A program made the translations under genes and the position numbers. Of a stretch of 64,000 nt of DNA, positions 1 to 11,566 are shown one piece after another (within the stretch, counting starts at the first letter, position 1; every line of letters begins with the position of its first letter). This DNA comes from Calamus simplicifolius (lineage: Eukaryota; Streptophyta; Magnoliopsida; Arecales; Arecaceae): contig UESW01005049.1 in NCBI GenBank assembly GCA_900491605.1, positions 62,001 to 126,000 on the forward strand. Reading direction: 5' to 3'. Under the pieces are notes generated by a model. It was given only the letters and a program-made list of their open reading frames with translations. It was not told where the DNA came from and did no database searches.

Positions 1-421
1 TCACAAGAATTTCTAACAAACTTCCCAAAATTTCAGAAGTAAGGTGGATTCTAGTTCCTCTCACATAACTCACAAGGCCTCTGTCTCCTCTAGACAAATT
101 GAGATAGAAATCCTTAACAAGGGCGGGATAAGTAGGAACATCTAATGAACATACCTTCTCTAGTCCCATTTCTTCAATCTGCCTACTAAGAGAGAAACCC
201 TCATCTTCAAAGAATCTGAAGTCCACTTTTCTACCCGTGGTAATAATCCTTCCTGCTAAAAGATCTAACTACGGAGAAGAAGGACCTGGTATGGCACTAG
301 GAGTGGAGGACGAAGATGAAGAACTCGAGCTGGACGAAGGCTGACGAGCCGGATGCCTCACAGTCCTCTTCCCTGTCGTCACAGCCGCTCCAAAGATCGA
401 TCCTAGGCGCTTAGGTGCCAT
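1..421 (-). pseudogene. E1 env-like (post-pol) ORF, N-terminal part
   Basis: The ORF starts at ATG 421 (minus strand) with MAPKR and stays open to the window edge except for a TAG at 269-271, where the relatives in C and D have a Gln codon. A basic, Ser-rich N terminus is followed by a block (LAGRIITTGRKVDF, then EKVCSLDVPTYPALV) shared with the ORFs at 32986 and 37424. I believe this matches the 'putative plant transposon protein' domain (PF20167 type), often annotated in Sireviruses as the env-like ORF. No signal peptide is visible in this part. The role is unknown and 'env-like' describes position only. Confidence 0.75.
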
Positions 422-899
422 AGATTGCTAAGGATTGATGTATTTGAAAGATTTTAGGATCTAAAAGATTTTGAGAGTGTTTTGGAAGAGTTTGGAAGTG
501 AATGGGGTTGAATAGGTGTCGACTCTGCCCTAAAATAATCAAATTGGGACCACTTGGAGTCGACTCCCGCAAAGCGAGGTGTCGGCTCCAGGTCGCTAAC
601 ACAGTCAGCACCCGAAGTGGACTCGACTCTGAAAAGGCAGGTGTTGGCTCCAAAATCTCAGACAAAACTAGAGTCAACTCTAATAACTATGGTGTCGGCT
701 CCAAGACAGTTTCAATGAAAAAAATAAGAGTTTCAAAGAATCTGAAACTTGTCCAGAAAGTCATTAAATTTTGGATAAATCAACTTTGGAATGTGATGAA
801 TCAAGGGGTTCAAATATCTAGATAAATTTTCTTAAAATCATAAGAAAATTAGAAAACAATGATTGAATTCTAGATAATCATTCCTATGAGATTTAAAAA
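422..899 (-). promoter_or_regulatory. E1 pol/env-like spacer with repeated GTCGAC/GCCGAC motif array
   Basis: Between the pol stop and the env-like ATG there are about seven copies of a 10-12 base motif between 515 and 705 (plus-strand forms GAGTCGACTCC, GTGTCGGCTCC and variants), spaced about 20-30 bases apart. The same motif fills the LTR of this element. On the minus strand the array is followed by a TATA-like GATTATTTTA at 531-540, about 110 bases before the env-like ATG. A promoter role is inferred. 720-899 is AT-rich with nothing recognised. Confidence 0.5.
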
Positions 900-3800
900 T
901 CATTCCAATGGATCACAAACTCCTAATTCTCCTCTAAGATAACAAAATCTCTCTTCACTTAGGGGTTTTGTAAAAATATCAACTAATTGTTCATCAGTAC
1001 AAACATAATCAAGACAAATATCATTATTAGCTACATGTTCTCTAATGAAATGATATCTAATTTCAATGTGTTTTGTTCTTGAATGTTGGATTGGATTTTT
1101 AGTCAAATTGATTGCACTTGTGTTATCACATCTAATTGATGTTTTATCAAGTGTTATACCATAATCTTCAAGTTGTCGCTTAATCCAAAGGATTTGAGCA
1201 CAACAACTTCCAGCTGCAACATATTCAGCTTCAGCAGTTGATAATGCAACTGAATTTTGCTTTTTGCTAAACCAAGAGATTAAGTTACTTCCTAGAAATT
1301 GGCATGCACCACTTGTACTTTTTCTATCCAATTTACAACCAACATAATCAGAATCAGAATATGCAATCAAATTCAATATTGAGTCTCTAGAATACCATAA
1401 TCTTACATTTTTTGTTCCATTTAGATATCTAAGTATTCTTTTTTACTGCAATTAAGTGAGATTCTTTAGGTTCATTTTGATATCGTGCACATAAACAAAC
1501 AGCAAACATAATATCAGGTCTACTTGCTGTTAAGTAAAGTAGAGAACCTATCATACCTCTGTAATATTTTTGATCAACAGGCTTACCATCTTCATCTTCA
1601 TCTAACTTGCATGAAGGACTCATTGGTGCTTCGAGAGATTTGACTTGTTCCATACCAAACTTCTTAAGAATTTCTTTTGTGTACTTTGTTTGGTTGATGA
1701 AAATCCCTCTCTTTCTTATTTGATTTGAAGTCCTAGGAAGAAGTTGAGTTCTCCCATCATGCTCATCTCAAATTCACCCTGCATTAACTTAGCAAATTAT
1801 TGATACAAAAGATTGTTAGTAGCATCGAATACAATATCATCTACATAAATTTGTATTACCAATAAATCTTTATCTTTTCTTTTCAAAAATAAGGTTTTAT
1901 CAATATTTCCTCTAGAAAAATTATTTTCAATTAAAAATTTGCTTAATCTATCATACCACGCTCTAGGTGCTTGTTTTAAACCATAAAGTACTTTGTGTAA
2001 TTTAAAAACATGGTTTGAAAATTCATGATCTTCAAAACCTGATGGTTGTTCTACAAAAACTTCCTCATTTATAAATCCATTTAAAAATGCACTTTTCACA
2101 TCCATTTGAAATAAGTTGATGTTTATATGACATGCAAATGCAAGTAATAGTCTAATTGCTTCTAATCTAGCTATAGGTGCAAAAGTTTCATCAAAATCAA
2201 TTCCTTCTTCTTGATTATATCCTTTTGCAACTAATCTAGCTTTATTTCTAATTACTATGCCATTTTCATCTAATTTATTTCTAAATACCCATTTAGATCC
2301 TATAACAGAATGACCTTTGGGTCTATCAACTAAGGACCATACATTATTCCTAGTAAATTGATTTAATTCTTATTGCATAGCTAACATCCAATTACTATCT
2401 TTTTCAGCTTCTTTAATAGTTTTGGGTTCTATATGAGACACAAATGCAAGATGATTATTGATGTTTCTCATTGATGATCTAGTTCTTACTCCTTGAGATG
2501 GATCACCTATGATTAAATATTTTGGATGACCATAAGCATATCTCCAATCTCTAGGTAGATCTACATCATTATGAGTAGTATCAATAACATCGTTCTTAAG
2601 TAAATCATCATCTTTAGCTTCTTGTTCATGGTCTGAAGATACATCTATATTTAATTTTTTAATATCTCTTTCAAGCAAAATTGTATCTTTCTCATCATCA
2701 ATCTTTACAGAACTTGATGCTAAAGACTCATCAAACACTACATGAATTGATTCTTCTACAATTAAATATTTCTTATTGAATACTCTATATGCTTTACTAG
2801 ATGTTGAATAACCTAAAAATATACCTTCATCAGATTTAGCATCAAACTTCCAAGATTGTCCTTACCATTGTTATGAATAAAATATCGACAACCAAATGCA
2901 TGAAAATAACTAATGTTAAGTTTCCTATTATGCCATAATTCATAGGGAGTTTTCTTAAGGATTGGCCTAATTAAAGCTCTATTAAGGATGTAACATTCTG
3001 TGTTTATAGCTTCCGCCCAGAAGTACTTTGGGAGTTGGCTTTCACATAGCATGGTATGGGCCATATCTTCTAATGTTTATTTTTCCTTTCTACAACTCCG
3101 TTTTGTTGTGGTGTTCTAAGTGCGGAGAAATTATGATGAATACCATTTTCAATACAAAAAATTTTAAATAAATAATTTTTAAATTCTATTCCATAATCAC
3201 TTCTAAGAGACACTATGGTATTGTTTTTCTCATTTGTGACTTTCTTGAAGAATTTCAGAAATATAGGGAAAGTCTCATCTTTGTGAGCTAAAAACAATAC
3301 CCAAGTGTATCTAGAATAATCATCTACTATCACAAGACCATATTTCTTTCCTCATAGCTAGTGGTTCTAGTAGGTCCAAAAAGGTCCATATGAAGTAGTT
3401 CAAGTGACCTAGTAGTTGAAACAATATTTTTAGATTTGAAAGAATTTCTAGTTTGTTTTCCAAATTGACATGCATCACAAATTCTATTATTTTCAAAATC
3501 TAACTTTGGAAGTCCTTTAACTAAATTCATTCTAATTAATTTTGAAATTAGGTGTGTGCTTGCATGACCTAATCTATGATGTCATAACCATCCGATCTCA
3601 TTAACCTTAGCATTATCAGCAATTAAGCAATGGTTACTAGTAGACAAATTGTCTAAATCAATTAAGTATACATTGTCATTTCTATTTCCAACAAATATAA
3701 TGCTATTGTCAATGGGATTAGAAACAATGTAAATACAAGCTTCAAAGGAAACTTTGAAACCTTTATCACACAATTGGCTAATGCTAATTAAATTATACTT

Positions 3801-4019
3801 TAAACCATTAACATATAAAACATTTTCTATAAAAGTGGATGGAGTTATTTAAATTTTACCAAATCCCATAATTTGGCCTTTGTCATTGTCTCCAAAAGTA
3901 ACAACTCCTCCTCTTTTATCTTCAAGGGCAATGAATTGCTCCTTGTCACTCGTCATGTGCCTTGAGCAGCCGCTATCAAGATACCACTTTTGTTTTGATC
4001 CTTTAGCCGCAAGACACTC
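900..4019 (-). pseudogene. pol: E1 pol (protease-integrase-RT-RNase H), degenerate
   Basis: On the minus strand: protease with YLDSGC active-site motif near 3975; GAG-pre-integrase block (3582-3773); integrase zinc finger and core with HMDLFGP, VDDYS and RSDYG (3530-2813; the usual RSDHG His is Tyr here); reverse transcriptase with QMDVKSAFLNG, LYGLKQAPRAWYDR and YVDD (about 2740-1700); RNase H with GRKST-like SDSDYVGCKLDRKST and STAEAEY (1440-900). It ends at TGA 900-902. Frameshifts and stops split it into at least seven open pieces. The first pol codons follow an acceptor-like TTGCAG, with no obvious ATG at that point. Confidence 0.9.
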
Positions 4020-4618
4020 CTGCAAGATAATCAAATCTTTTGTTTAGGTACCCAAGCTTTCTTGGATCCTTTATGGTTAGTCGCAATAAATATTGTTCCT
4101 TTAGGAACCCATATTTTTTTTTCTTTAATCATTGAATTCTTATTAGATTTTCTAAAATTGCATTCATATGATTTATGTCCTTTTTTGTTACAGCAATAAC
4201 ATGAAACATCATTTTTGGTTGTTTTCTTAATAAAAAATTGTTCACAATTTTTTGTTTCATGTGAGGTCTATAACCTAATCCGGCTTTATCAAATACATAT
4301 CTTTGATTACTTAAAAGTAAATTTAATTTTTTTGAGCTATATAAATCTATCAATAATATTCTTATATTTATCAATTTCTTTCTTCAAATTAATATTTTCA
4401 TTATAAATTGATTCTTTTTCTTTTAGTAAAACTTTACTTTCAGATTTTAGATTTTTAACCTCAAGAATATGTTCATTTTTCTCTTTGAGAAGATTTAAAT
4501 TTTCAGTTTTCAAAGATTTATTTTTCATTCTCAAAACCTTAAAATCACTAACTAGCTCATTGAAAGCATCATATAATTCATCAAATATAAAGTCATCATT
4601 AGGGGTTTCAGTACATAC
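4020..4618 (-). other. E1 predicted intron across gag/pol junction (599 bases)
   Basis: The donor reads GAG|GTATGT, with the intron's first base at 4618. The acceptor reads ATCTTGCAG|GAG, with its last base at 4020. Both junctions fall between codons of the gag and pol frames. Removing the interval would skip the coiled coil, second knuckle and gag stop and join gag to pol in frame; 599 is not a multiple of 3, so the unspliced RNA changes frame here. The same pair exists in B2, C and D. Splicing is inferred. Confidence 0.5.
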
Positions 4619-5666
4619 CTCATTATCGTCGTTTGCCATGAAGCATATGTTTGCAACCTCTTTTTATTCTTCTTTGAATGAAGACTCTTCACTATCACTC
4701 TAAGTTGCAACATAGGCCTTCTTCTTCTTCTTGTAACCCTTCTTTAGTTGAGGACATTCAGATCAAAAATGCCCCGGCTTCTTACATTCATAACATGTCA
4801 AGGGTTCTTTTCTTTATCATTTTCTTTTTCCTTTTCTCCTTCCATTTTAATTCTTATTTTTCTTTTGTGGAAGGGTCTCCTTCTTTGCATAAACTTCCTA
4901 AACTTCTTTGCAAGGAGAGCTGTTTCATCATCTTCTTCTTCATCCTCGCTGCTGCTCTTATCATTTTCTGCAGCCTTGAGTGCTATGGTTCTTTTCTTCT
5001 TGACTTCTTCCTCTTGATGTTGTTTCATTGTCAATTCATGGTCATCAAGGATCCAAGTAGCTCTTCCAAAGGTAGGATGTTCAAGTCTTTGGCTTCTTGG
5101 ATTGCTATCACTTTAGCTTCCCATGTTCTTAGAAGAGATTTAAGAATTTTGCGCACCAATTCAGAATTAGTATAAGTTTTACAAGACTCTTTAAACATTA
5201 ACATATCAGTGAATCTAGTATACATGCATGTGATTGATTCAGTTTGTTCCATGCTAAACAATTCATATTTGTGCACTAGAATGTTAATTTTGTATTCTTT
5301 TACTTGGTTAGTACCCTCATGGGTAACTTCTAATCTATCCCATATTTCTTTGGCTGAAATGCAAGTTGATATTCTATTGAATTCATTTGCATCCAAAGAA
5401 CAATATAAACATTCATGGCTTTTGCATTGAGCTGAGCCATTTTCCTATCGTTCTCATTCCAATCCCTTTCAGGCTTAGGAATGATTGAACCATCTACAAT
5501 ATGTGGGTGTGCTAGGTCCATTTGTAATGACACTCCACAATTCATAATCTAAAGCTTGAATGAAAATCCTCATTCTTGCTTTCCAATATAAAATTAGAGC
5601 CATTAAACAAAGGTGGCCTATTAGTGGATTGACCTTCAGCAAAAGATGAACCAGCTTGTGTTGCAT
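4031..5666 (-). pseudogene. gag: E1 gag, degenerate
   Basis: It starts near ATG 5666, already out of frame with homologues one base after the start. The conserved gag block includes IWDRLEVTHEGTNQV (about 5340). A first zinc knuckle (CYECKKPGHF, near 4775) has a stop in place of the residue after the His-Phe. A lysine- and glutamate-rich coiled-coil stretch follows (4639-4337), then a second, weakened knuckle (CNKKGHKSYEC, near 4170). A stop at 4031-4033 ends the frame just before pol. Gag forms the particle and the knuckles bind RNA in this family. Several frameshifts make it non-functional. Confidence 0.85.
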
Positions 5667-5713
5667 TTGGATCTTTAACTCTTGATCGTTAGATCAAATA
5701 AAAATGAGCACAA

Positions 5714-5725
5714 GCTCTGATACCA
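5714..5725 (-). other. E1 primer-binding site (initiator Met tRNA)
   Basis: On the minus strand this is TGGTATCAGAGC, complementary to the 3' end of plant initiator Met tRNA, two bases inside the 5' LTR. It fixes element orientation. Confidence 0.92.
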
Positions 5726-5727
5726 AT

Positions 5728-7222
5728 TATTGGCCCAGATGGCAACCCAAGAGGGGGGGGGGGGTGAATTGGGTTCTTTAAAAAATTTAACACTTTGAAA
5801 ACAATTGCTTAAAGTGAATGTGCACAAGTGGAATAAATTAATGAATGCTGAGCACAATATGATGAAGAGAGAGAGACAAAAGCCCGGCAAACACAAAGAT
5901 TATAGTGGTTTGGTGTATCCCACACATACGTCCACTCCCAAGCAACTCTTGGTCCACACTATAATCCCCTGATTACAGTTGAGTTATTTTACAAGCTCAC
6001 AACTCTAACTTGTTGTTTTACACGGGGTCACAATGAACCCAACTAGTTTTCATAGGTTCACCAGCACAAAACTTAACCCAAGCTAAACTTAGCTTGTCCT
6101 GAGGTAAACTACATCAACTAATTCAATCCCCCTGATTGAATTAGTAAACAGCAAATCAAGATAATGTTTACAACAAAGAAAAGCTCCTTAAATGAGCAAA
6201 TATGCAATGTAAATAAAAAATATTAGAAAAGCCTCATTGAAGCCAAGTGGATTTGAGCTTTTCTTCTTTTCCTCATCTCTTTTGAATAGCTGAATCAAGC
6301 TTCAACTCTGATTTTTGATAGAAATTTGTTGCAGAGAATGTTGAGGAACTAGGGCTTTTGCTCTCTTCTTTTCTCTTTTGAGAATCCTTCGAATTTGAAC
6401 TTTTAGGGCTTGGGATTTCTCTTGAATCTCTCTTGGATTGATAGGCTTGGACTTAGAGATTTTTTTCTCTCTTTTTCACTAGGGATTTCTCTCGATTTTT
6501 TCGATACTTTTCCTCTTTTTCTTGATATTTTCGTTCTTCTTTTCAAACGAACGAATCTCCCCTTTATAGAGTCTTAATCCAAGATTAGGTGAGAAAATAG
6601 TTGTTACAATGTACCTTAGATGATTCTCCACGTAAGAAAATAGATCCGTTGAGAGTTAGGTGGAAAAATATATCCATTAGAGCTGATCTGGTACTTTTAA
6701 AAATTGTCCTTGATAGGTTAGAGTCGGCACCAACTTTTCATGTGTCGCTCCAGATCGTTTTCCCAAAATAGCAAAAAATCGATTTGACATGGAGTCGGCT
6801 CTGACTTTACAAAGTGTTGACTCCCTGCTGACTGGAGTTGGCTCCCAATTTCTGAGGTGTCGGCTCCAAGAAATGCTCTAAAAACATAGTCTCTGTAACT
6901 CAGGTTAGAGTCGGCTCCCAAAATCCATATGTCGGCTCCGAAACTCCGGGTCGCTCCGAACCGTACCAAAAATCTAAACTATTTCGATACGCTCTGGAGT
7001 CGGCTTGAGACTGTTAGGGTGTCAGCTCCAAGTTTTGAACTTAAATAAATTCCATTAAACTTGATTCAAAACTGATTTCTAAGTGCCATTTGGATAAATA
7101 ACTGATATTAATTCCTGAAACACTTATCAAATCTATCAGAAACACAATGAATATACTCATGGCTTTTGTTAATCATCAAAATCAATAATTGGGTAAATAA
7201 TTTCTCAATAATTTCCCTAACA
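5728..7222 (-). repeat. E1 5' LTR
   Basis: The start is TATTGGCCCAG (TG mutated to TA), matching the TGTTGGCCCAG termini at 23479, 42750 and 62651. The other end is either 7199 (GGGTAAATA, cognate of GGGTCAACA) or 7222 (CCCTAACA), because the terminal about 20 bases look duplicated. It holds a G-run at 5753-5764 and a minus-strand TATA box (CTATAAAGG, about 6561-6571). About ten copies of the GTCGGCTCC-type motif lie at 6718-7035. Confidence 0.88.
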
Positions 7223-8709
7223 TAAATGCTATGCATGAAGAATTAAATCAATTCGAAAGAAATAATGTATGGACACTAGTTAATAGACCACATGATCATC
7301 CAATTATTAGGACTAAATGGGTTTTTAGAAACAAGTTGGATGAGCATGGTAATATAGTTAGAAATAAAGCTAGACTAGTAGCTAAAGGTTATAGTCAGGA
7401 AGAAGGAATTGATTTTGATGAAACTTATGCTCCTATTGCTAGACTAGAAACCATAAGATTATTACTTGCTTTTGCATGTTTTATGAATTTCAAATTGTAT
7501 CAAATAGATGTTAAAAGTGCTTTCCTAAATGGATATATTGCTGAACAAGTGTTTGTTGAGCAACCACTAGGATTTAAGAACCACTTGTTTCCAAACCATG
7601 TTTTCAAGTTGAACAAAGCATTGTATGGTTTGAAGCAAGCTCCTCGAGCGTGGTATGAACGATTAAGCAAATTCTTGATTAATAATAAATTCATTAGAGG
7701 AAATGTTAATACAACACTTTTTATTAAAAAAGAAAATGATGATATGCTTATTGTCCAAATTTATGTTGATGACATCATTTTCGGTTCTACTAATGAAATA
7801 CTATATCAAGACTTTGCTAAGCTTATGCAGGGAGAGTTCGAGATGAGCATAATGGAAGAATTAAACTATTTTCTTGGACTACAAATCAAGCAGAGTGATG
7901 ATGGAATCTTCAATTGCTAAAGCAAATATATCAAAGAAATGTTAAAGAAATTTGGCATGGAGACTTCTAAGTATATCGGTACACCTATGAGCTCCTCTTG
8001 TAGACTAGACTTTTGTAATACTGATAAAAGTATTGATTTGAAATTATAAAGAGGAATGCTAGGATCTTTATTGTATTTGACTGCTAGTAGGCCAGATATA
8101 CTATTCAGTATATGCATGTGTGCTAGATATCAAGCTAACCCTAAGGAACCTCATTTATTAGCCGTTAAGAGAATATTTAAATATTTGAGTGGTTCAGTAA
8201 ACTTAGGATTATGGTATGACAAACAATCTAACATGGATTTAATAGGGTACACTGATTTAGATTTTGCAGGTTATAAATTAGACAGAAAATCAACTAATGG
8301 AACTTGCTAATTCCTAGGTGTTAATTTAATCTCATGGTTTAGCAAGAAACAAACTTCAGTGGCACTTTCCACAGCTGAGGCTGAGTACATTGCGACTGAA
8401 AGTTGTTGCGCTCAAATCTTATGGATTAAACAACAACTAGAAGATTATGGCATCAAACTTTAAAATATTCCAATAAAATATGATAATACTAGTGCTATCA
8501 ATTTAACCAAAAATCATATTCAGCACTCTAGGATAAAATATATAGAGATTAGGCATCATTTTATTAGGGATTATGTTAATAATGGTAATATTGTGCTTGA
8601 GCATGTTTGTACTGATTTGCAACTCGCTGACATTTTCACAAAACCCCTTGATGAATCAAAATTTAGTGAAATTAGAAGAGAGCTCGGTATACTTGACCTT
8701 TATATTTAA
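7223..8709 (+). pseudogene. pol: B1 pol, reverse transcriptase and RNase H part
   Basis: An open stretch (7231-7920) covers most of the copia reverse transcriptase: KWVFRNKLDE, QIDVKSAFLNGY, ALYGLKQAPRAWYER and the catalytic YVDD at about 7762-7773. A TAA at 7918-7920 and another at 8047-8049 follow; both are also present in B2. The RNase H region (8056-8709) has KLDRKST and STAEAEY with further stops at about 8308 and 8461, ending at TAA 8707-8709. The N-terminal part was removed by the E1 insertion. It is non-functional. Confidence 0.9.
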
Positions 8710-9159
8710 ATGTGTCATCATGATTGTTTAATTTATATACTCATCTATAATTATCATGATTGCATGAATTTTATATCAATAATATGAATCGTAACTATTT
8801 GATCTTCATACTTCTTATTTTTTAATATTTTATTGGATCAATTTCAAATTATTTTGGATGATGAAATGAATGAACGGAATCTTTATTTGGCATTTTAATT
8901 GGTCTACCGATTTTCACACTTTGGCATTCTATCTTTTATTAATAGGTCTCCTAACTTTCCTATCTTGGAGTACCAACTTTGCAAAGTTGGAATTCCAATG
9001 TTGAAGAAAGGAACCGGCTGCTACTTATTTCATCTTGCTTCCAACGTTTTCCTTTCCAAGCCATGCTTCACCGATTTCTTCAAGTCCAAGCCAACCGGTC
9101 CTCTCCTTCTCTTCCATTTCTTCATTTCAACTTCAAATCCCATTGATTTCTTTAGATCT
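8710..9159 (+). promoter_or_regulatory. B1 pol/env-like spacer with TTGGAAT-type motifs
   Basis: The spacer carries a perfect palindrome TTGGAATTCCAA at 8987-8998 and related TTGGCATTC and CTTGGAGTACC elements. These resemble the TTGGAATGCC repeats of the family-B LTR, where the same palindrome occurs at 12662-12673. A GGCTGCT block also resembles the LTR. The last about 80 bases before the ATG are pyrimidine-rich and leader-like. A regulatory role is inferred. Confidence 0.4.
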
Positions 9160-10833
9160 ATGGCTTCGAAAGGTAAATCTATGTGTGGATCATCATCCCG
9201 AGGCATTAGTTAGTGCTCTCCCTCTAATCCTTCAAGCTTTCAATCTATGATTAGAAGATATGTAGCTTTTGGAAAAATTGTGGATTTTGAGTTTCTAGCT
9301 TCTAAAAATTTTTTCATTAGAGAAAATCTAGCTTATCAAAGATAAGAACACTTACTTAAAATAAACCTACCCATTTACCCTGATCTTGTTAAAATTTTCT
9401 ATCATAATATTAGTTTTGGGAATGATAGAGTAACTTCAACTGTTAAGGGTGTCAGAATTGAATTTGATGAAACTTCTTTGAGTCAAATTTTGAATATTTC
9501 AAGTAATGATTCTGGTGATGATACTCTTGAAGATAGAAAGTTTAAATTAGAGACTGTTCTGGATATTGATGATGCTTCTAATATTGATCATGTTTTTGCT
9601 AAAGATCTGAATGCGAAAATGAGATTACTTCATAGTATTGTTTCCTGATGTCTTACTTCTAGAAGTGGTAGTTTTGATTATGTGAATCATCGTGACTTAA
9701 CCTTAATGTATCATGTTGTAACCCAAACTCATCTACACCTGCCTAGAAAAATAATTTGTGCGATGAGAGAGGCTGTTAGTAGGTCTAGAGCTGCCCTACC
9801 CTACGGTTTGCTTCTTACCCATGTATTTAATCATTTCGATGTTAATGTTAGGGGTGAGAATGCCTACCACCTTAACGATAATGATGTTTATAATGAACGT
9901 GTCTTAACTCGTATGGGTTTTGCTAAGGTAGATGACCTTTGGACTAGGAGTAAAGGAAAATTGCAAGAAAATCATGCACTTGTCCAGGGGGAGCAACCTA
10001 CTGTGCCTCAGGAATTTTTCACTAAACATCTGAATTACCCTTTCGTTCCTGCAGAAAATCATAATTATCCCTCTGATTCTAATGTATCTCAAAATTTTAC
10101 TTCTATGTTTACTGATCAACCTACAAACTATACTTACATGTTTGCCGAGCAAGGTTTTATGCCTTGGGACCCCAACCCTTCCATTAATATTAATCCGTCT
10201 TTTGTTAACAATCCTATTGCTGATTCGAATCCACCCAATGTTCCACCACCCGCTCAGAATCCTTTCCAACCAAGTCATCCTTTGGTTACCAAAATGGACC
10301 CTGATGACATGAAGACTTTGGTTTGTAGGATTTCTGATGTTGTTTCTCTTGGTGGATCTGTCAACAGTTCATCTTTTTGTTCTTCTGATACTACCATGAT
10401 TCCCCACATATCTTCAATGTTCTCTACTTTAAATGAAATCAAATTAAGCCTATATGATTTACAATGCGATGTGACCATCATTAAAGGAAAAGCTTTCAAT
10501 TATGGTACTATGATGGACATTTCAAATTTCTTTGCTGAGCTAGGCAAGCTGAGAAAGGATGTGAACACTTTGTTAGATAGTGCTGGCATTGCAAGTAATG
10601 AGATGTCTTCCTTTAGATTGAAAACTATCAAGGCCCAGCGTGCTCTTGAGAATCATTCTAAGCTCATTAATGAATGCCACAATATGCAACAAGAAATTTA
10701 ACCTTTTATATCTCAGTTGTCTCCTAATGTTGAAGACCTCACTCGCCGTCCTGCCCCTCATTTGAGATCATCTCGCCCTTCCAGACGTGCTCGTGGATCT
10801 TCTTCATCATCTCATGTTGACATCATAGATTGA
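9160..10833 (+). pseudogene. B1 env-like (post-pol) ORF
   Basis: The frame runs from ATG 9160 to TGA 10831-10833 without a net frameshift. It has in-frame stops, including TAG after GIS near 9211, a stop near 9344, TGA near 9647 and TAA at 10699. The middle shares LLHSIVS, SRAALPYGLLLTHVFNHF and RVLTRMGFAKV with B2 (19925-21597) and, more distantly, with the ORFs of C, D and E1 (LPYGM, HRMGFKKV). A Pro/Asn-rich linker and a C-terminal helical stretch follow, ending DIID. It is the family-B version of the plant-transposon-protein-like domain; function unknown. Confidence 0.75.
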
Positions 10834-11566
10834 TGTTGCTTCTGGACTTCTACATTTGCTGCTCCTGCCCTTATTATTTTTATCATTTTAGAATTATGTT
10901 GTTTTGAAACTATCTTTTTTATTATGTCTATATGAATTGTATAACTGCTACTTATTATTGTGGACCAATTTGTGTATTGGCTTATAAGTTATAATTGACT
11001 AGTTTGTATGGTTTGTAAGATTTATTTAATTTCATCTGCACTTTACAATATCTACTTAATATTAAAAATTCTGTTAATTGCTATACCTCATTCATTCCAT
11101 TGAAGAAAAGACATACAGTGATAGATGCAAACTTTTTCACCTTCTTTTTGATTAATGACAAAAAGGGAGAGAAATGGAAAGCATATATTCTGATTTTATG
11201 GAAAGAATACATTTTATTTCTAAAAGCATTTTTGCACTTCATAATCATGAAAAATAGAAAACGCACATTCTGATTTTCAACGTCATGTTTTTGAAAAATA
11301 GAATGGGAAAATGGAATGTGTACACTTCACTAGTCAAATTGAACCTTTTTGAAAACTTCATTGATTCAAAACCTGAAGGGGAGTTATGCAATGTAATTTT
11401 AAAATATCATATTTTAAATGTTCTTGAAATTTAAGGTTTTGGCACGTTACACATACATTTCGGTACGCATTGTCTTATGCTTCAGAGTTGCAAGGAATGT
11501 CTTGATTGAATTACTTATTTCTTATCAAATTCTTAATAGTTTTGTCATCATCAAAAAGGGGGAGAT
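10834..11566 (+). other. B1 3' untranslated region with polypurine tracts
   Basis: No ORF is supported. Purine-rich tracts occur at about 11160-11178 (AAAAAGGGAGAG), 11377-11382 (GAAGGGGAG) and directly before the LTR at 11554-11566 (AAAAAGGGGGAGAT). The last is the functional polypurine tract position; multiple tracts are typical of Sireviruses. Confidence 0.7.

Larger units (their letters stand above)
1..7222 (-). mobile_element. E1: Sirevirus-like Ty1/copia element, truncated by window edge
   Basis: Read on the minus strand, the order is 5' LTR (5728-7222), primer-binding site, gag, pol (protease, integrase, reverse transcriptase, RNase H), a motif-rich spacer and an env-like ORF cut by the left edge. 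Integrase ahead of reverse transcriptase is the Ty1/copia order. The extra downstream ORF and the Met-tRNA primer site are Sirevirus traits. The element has inserted into the reverse-transcriptase region of family-B element B1, whose coding homology restarts at about 7226. The 3' LTR and the other target-site copy lie outside the window. Coding regions are broken by stops and frameshifts, so it is non-autonomous. Confidence 0.93.

Noticed and set aside
4678..5175. Plus-strand ORF of 165 codons
   Set aside because: Antisense to E1 gag; the long hydrophobic Ser/Phe runs come from reading the acidic and lysine-rich gag linker backwards.
6718..7035. Satellite array
   Set aside because: The motif is short and irregularly spaced with unique sequence between copies; it is a dispersed motif array within an LTR.
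9904..10278. Minus-strand ORF of 124 codons (also the one at 20848)
   Set aside because: Antisense shadow of the family-B env-like ORF.
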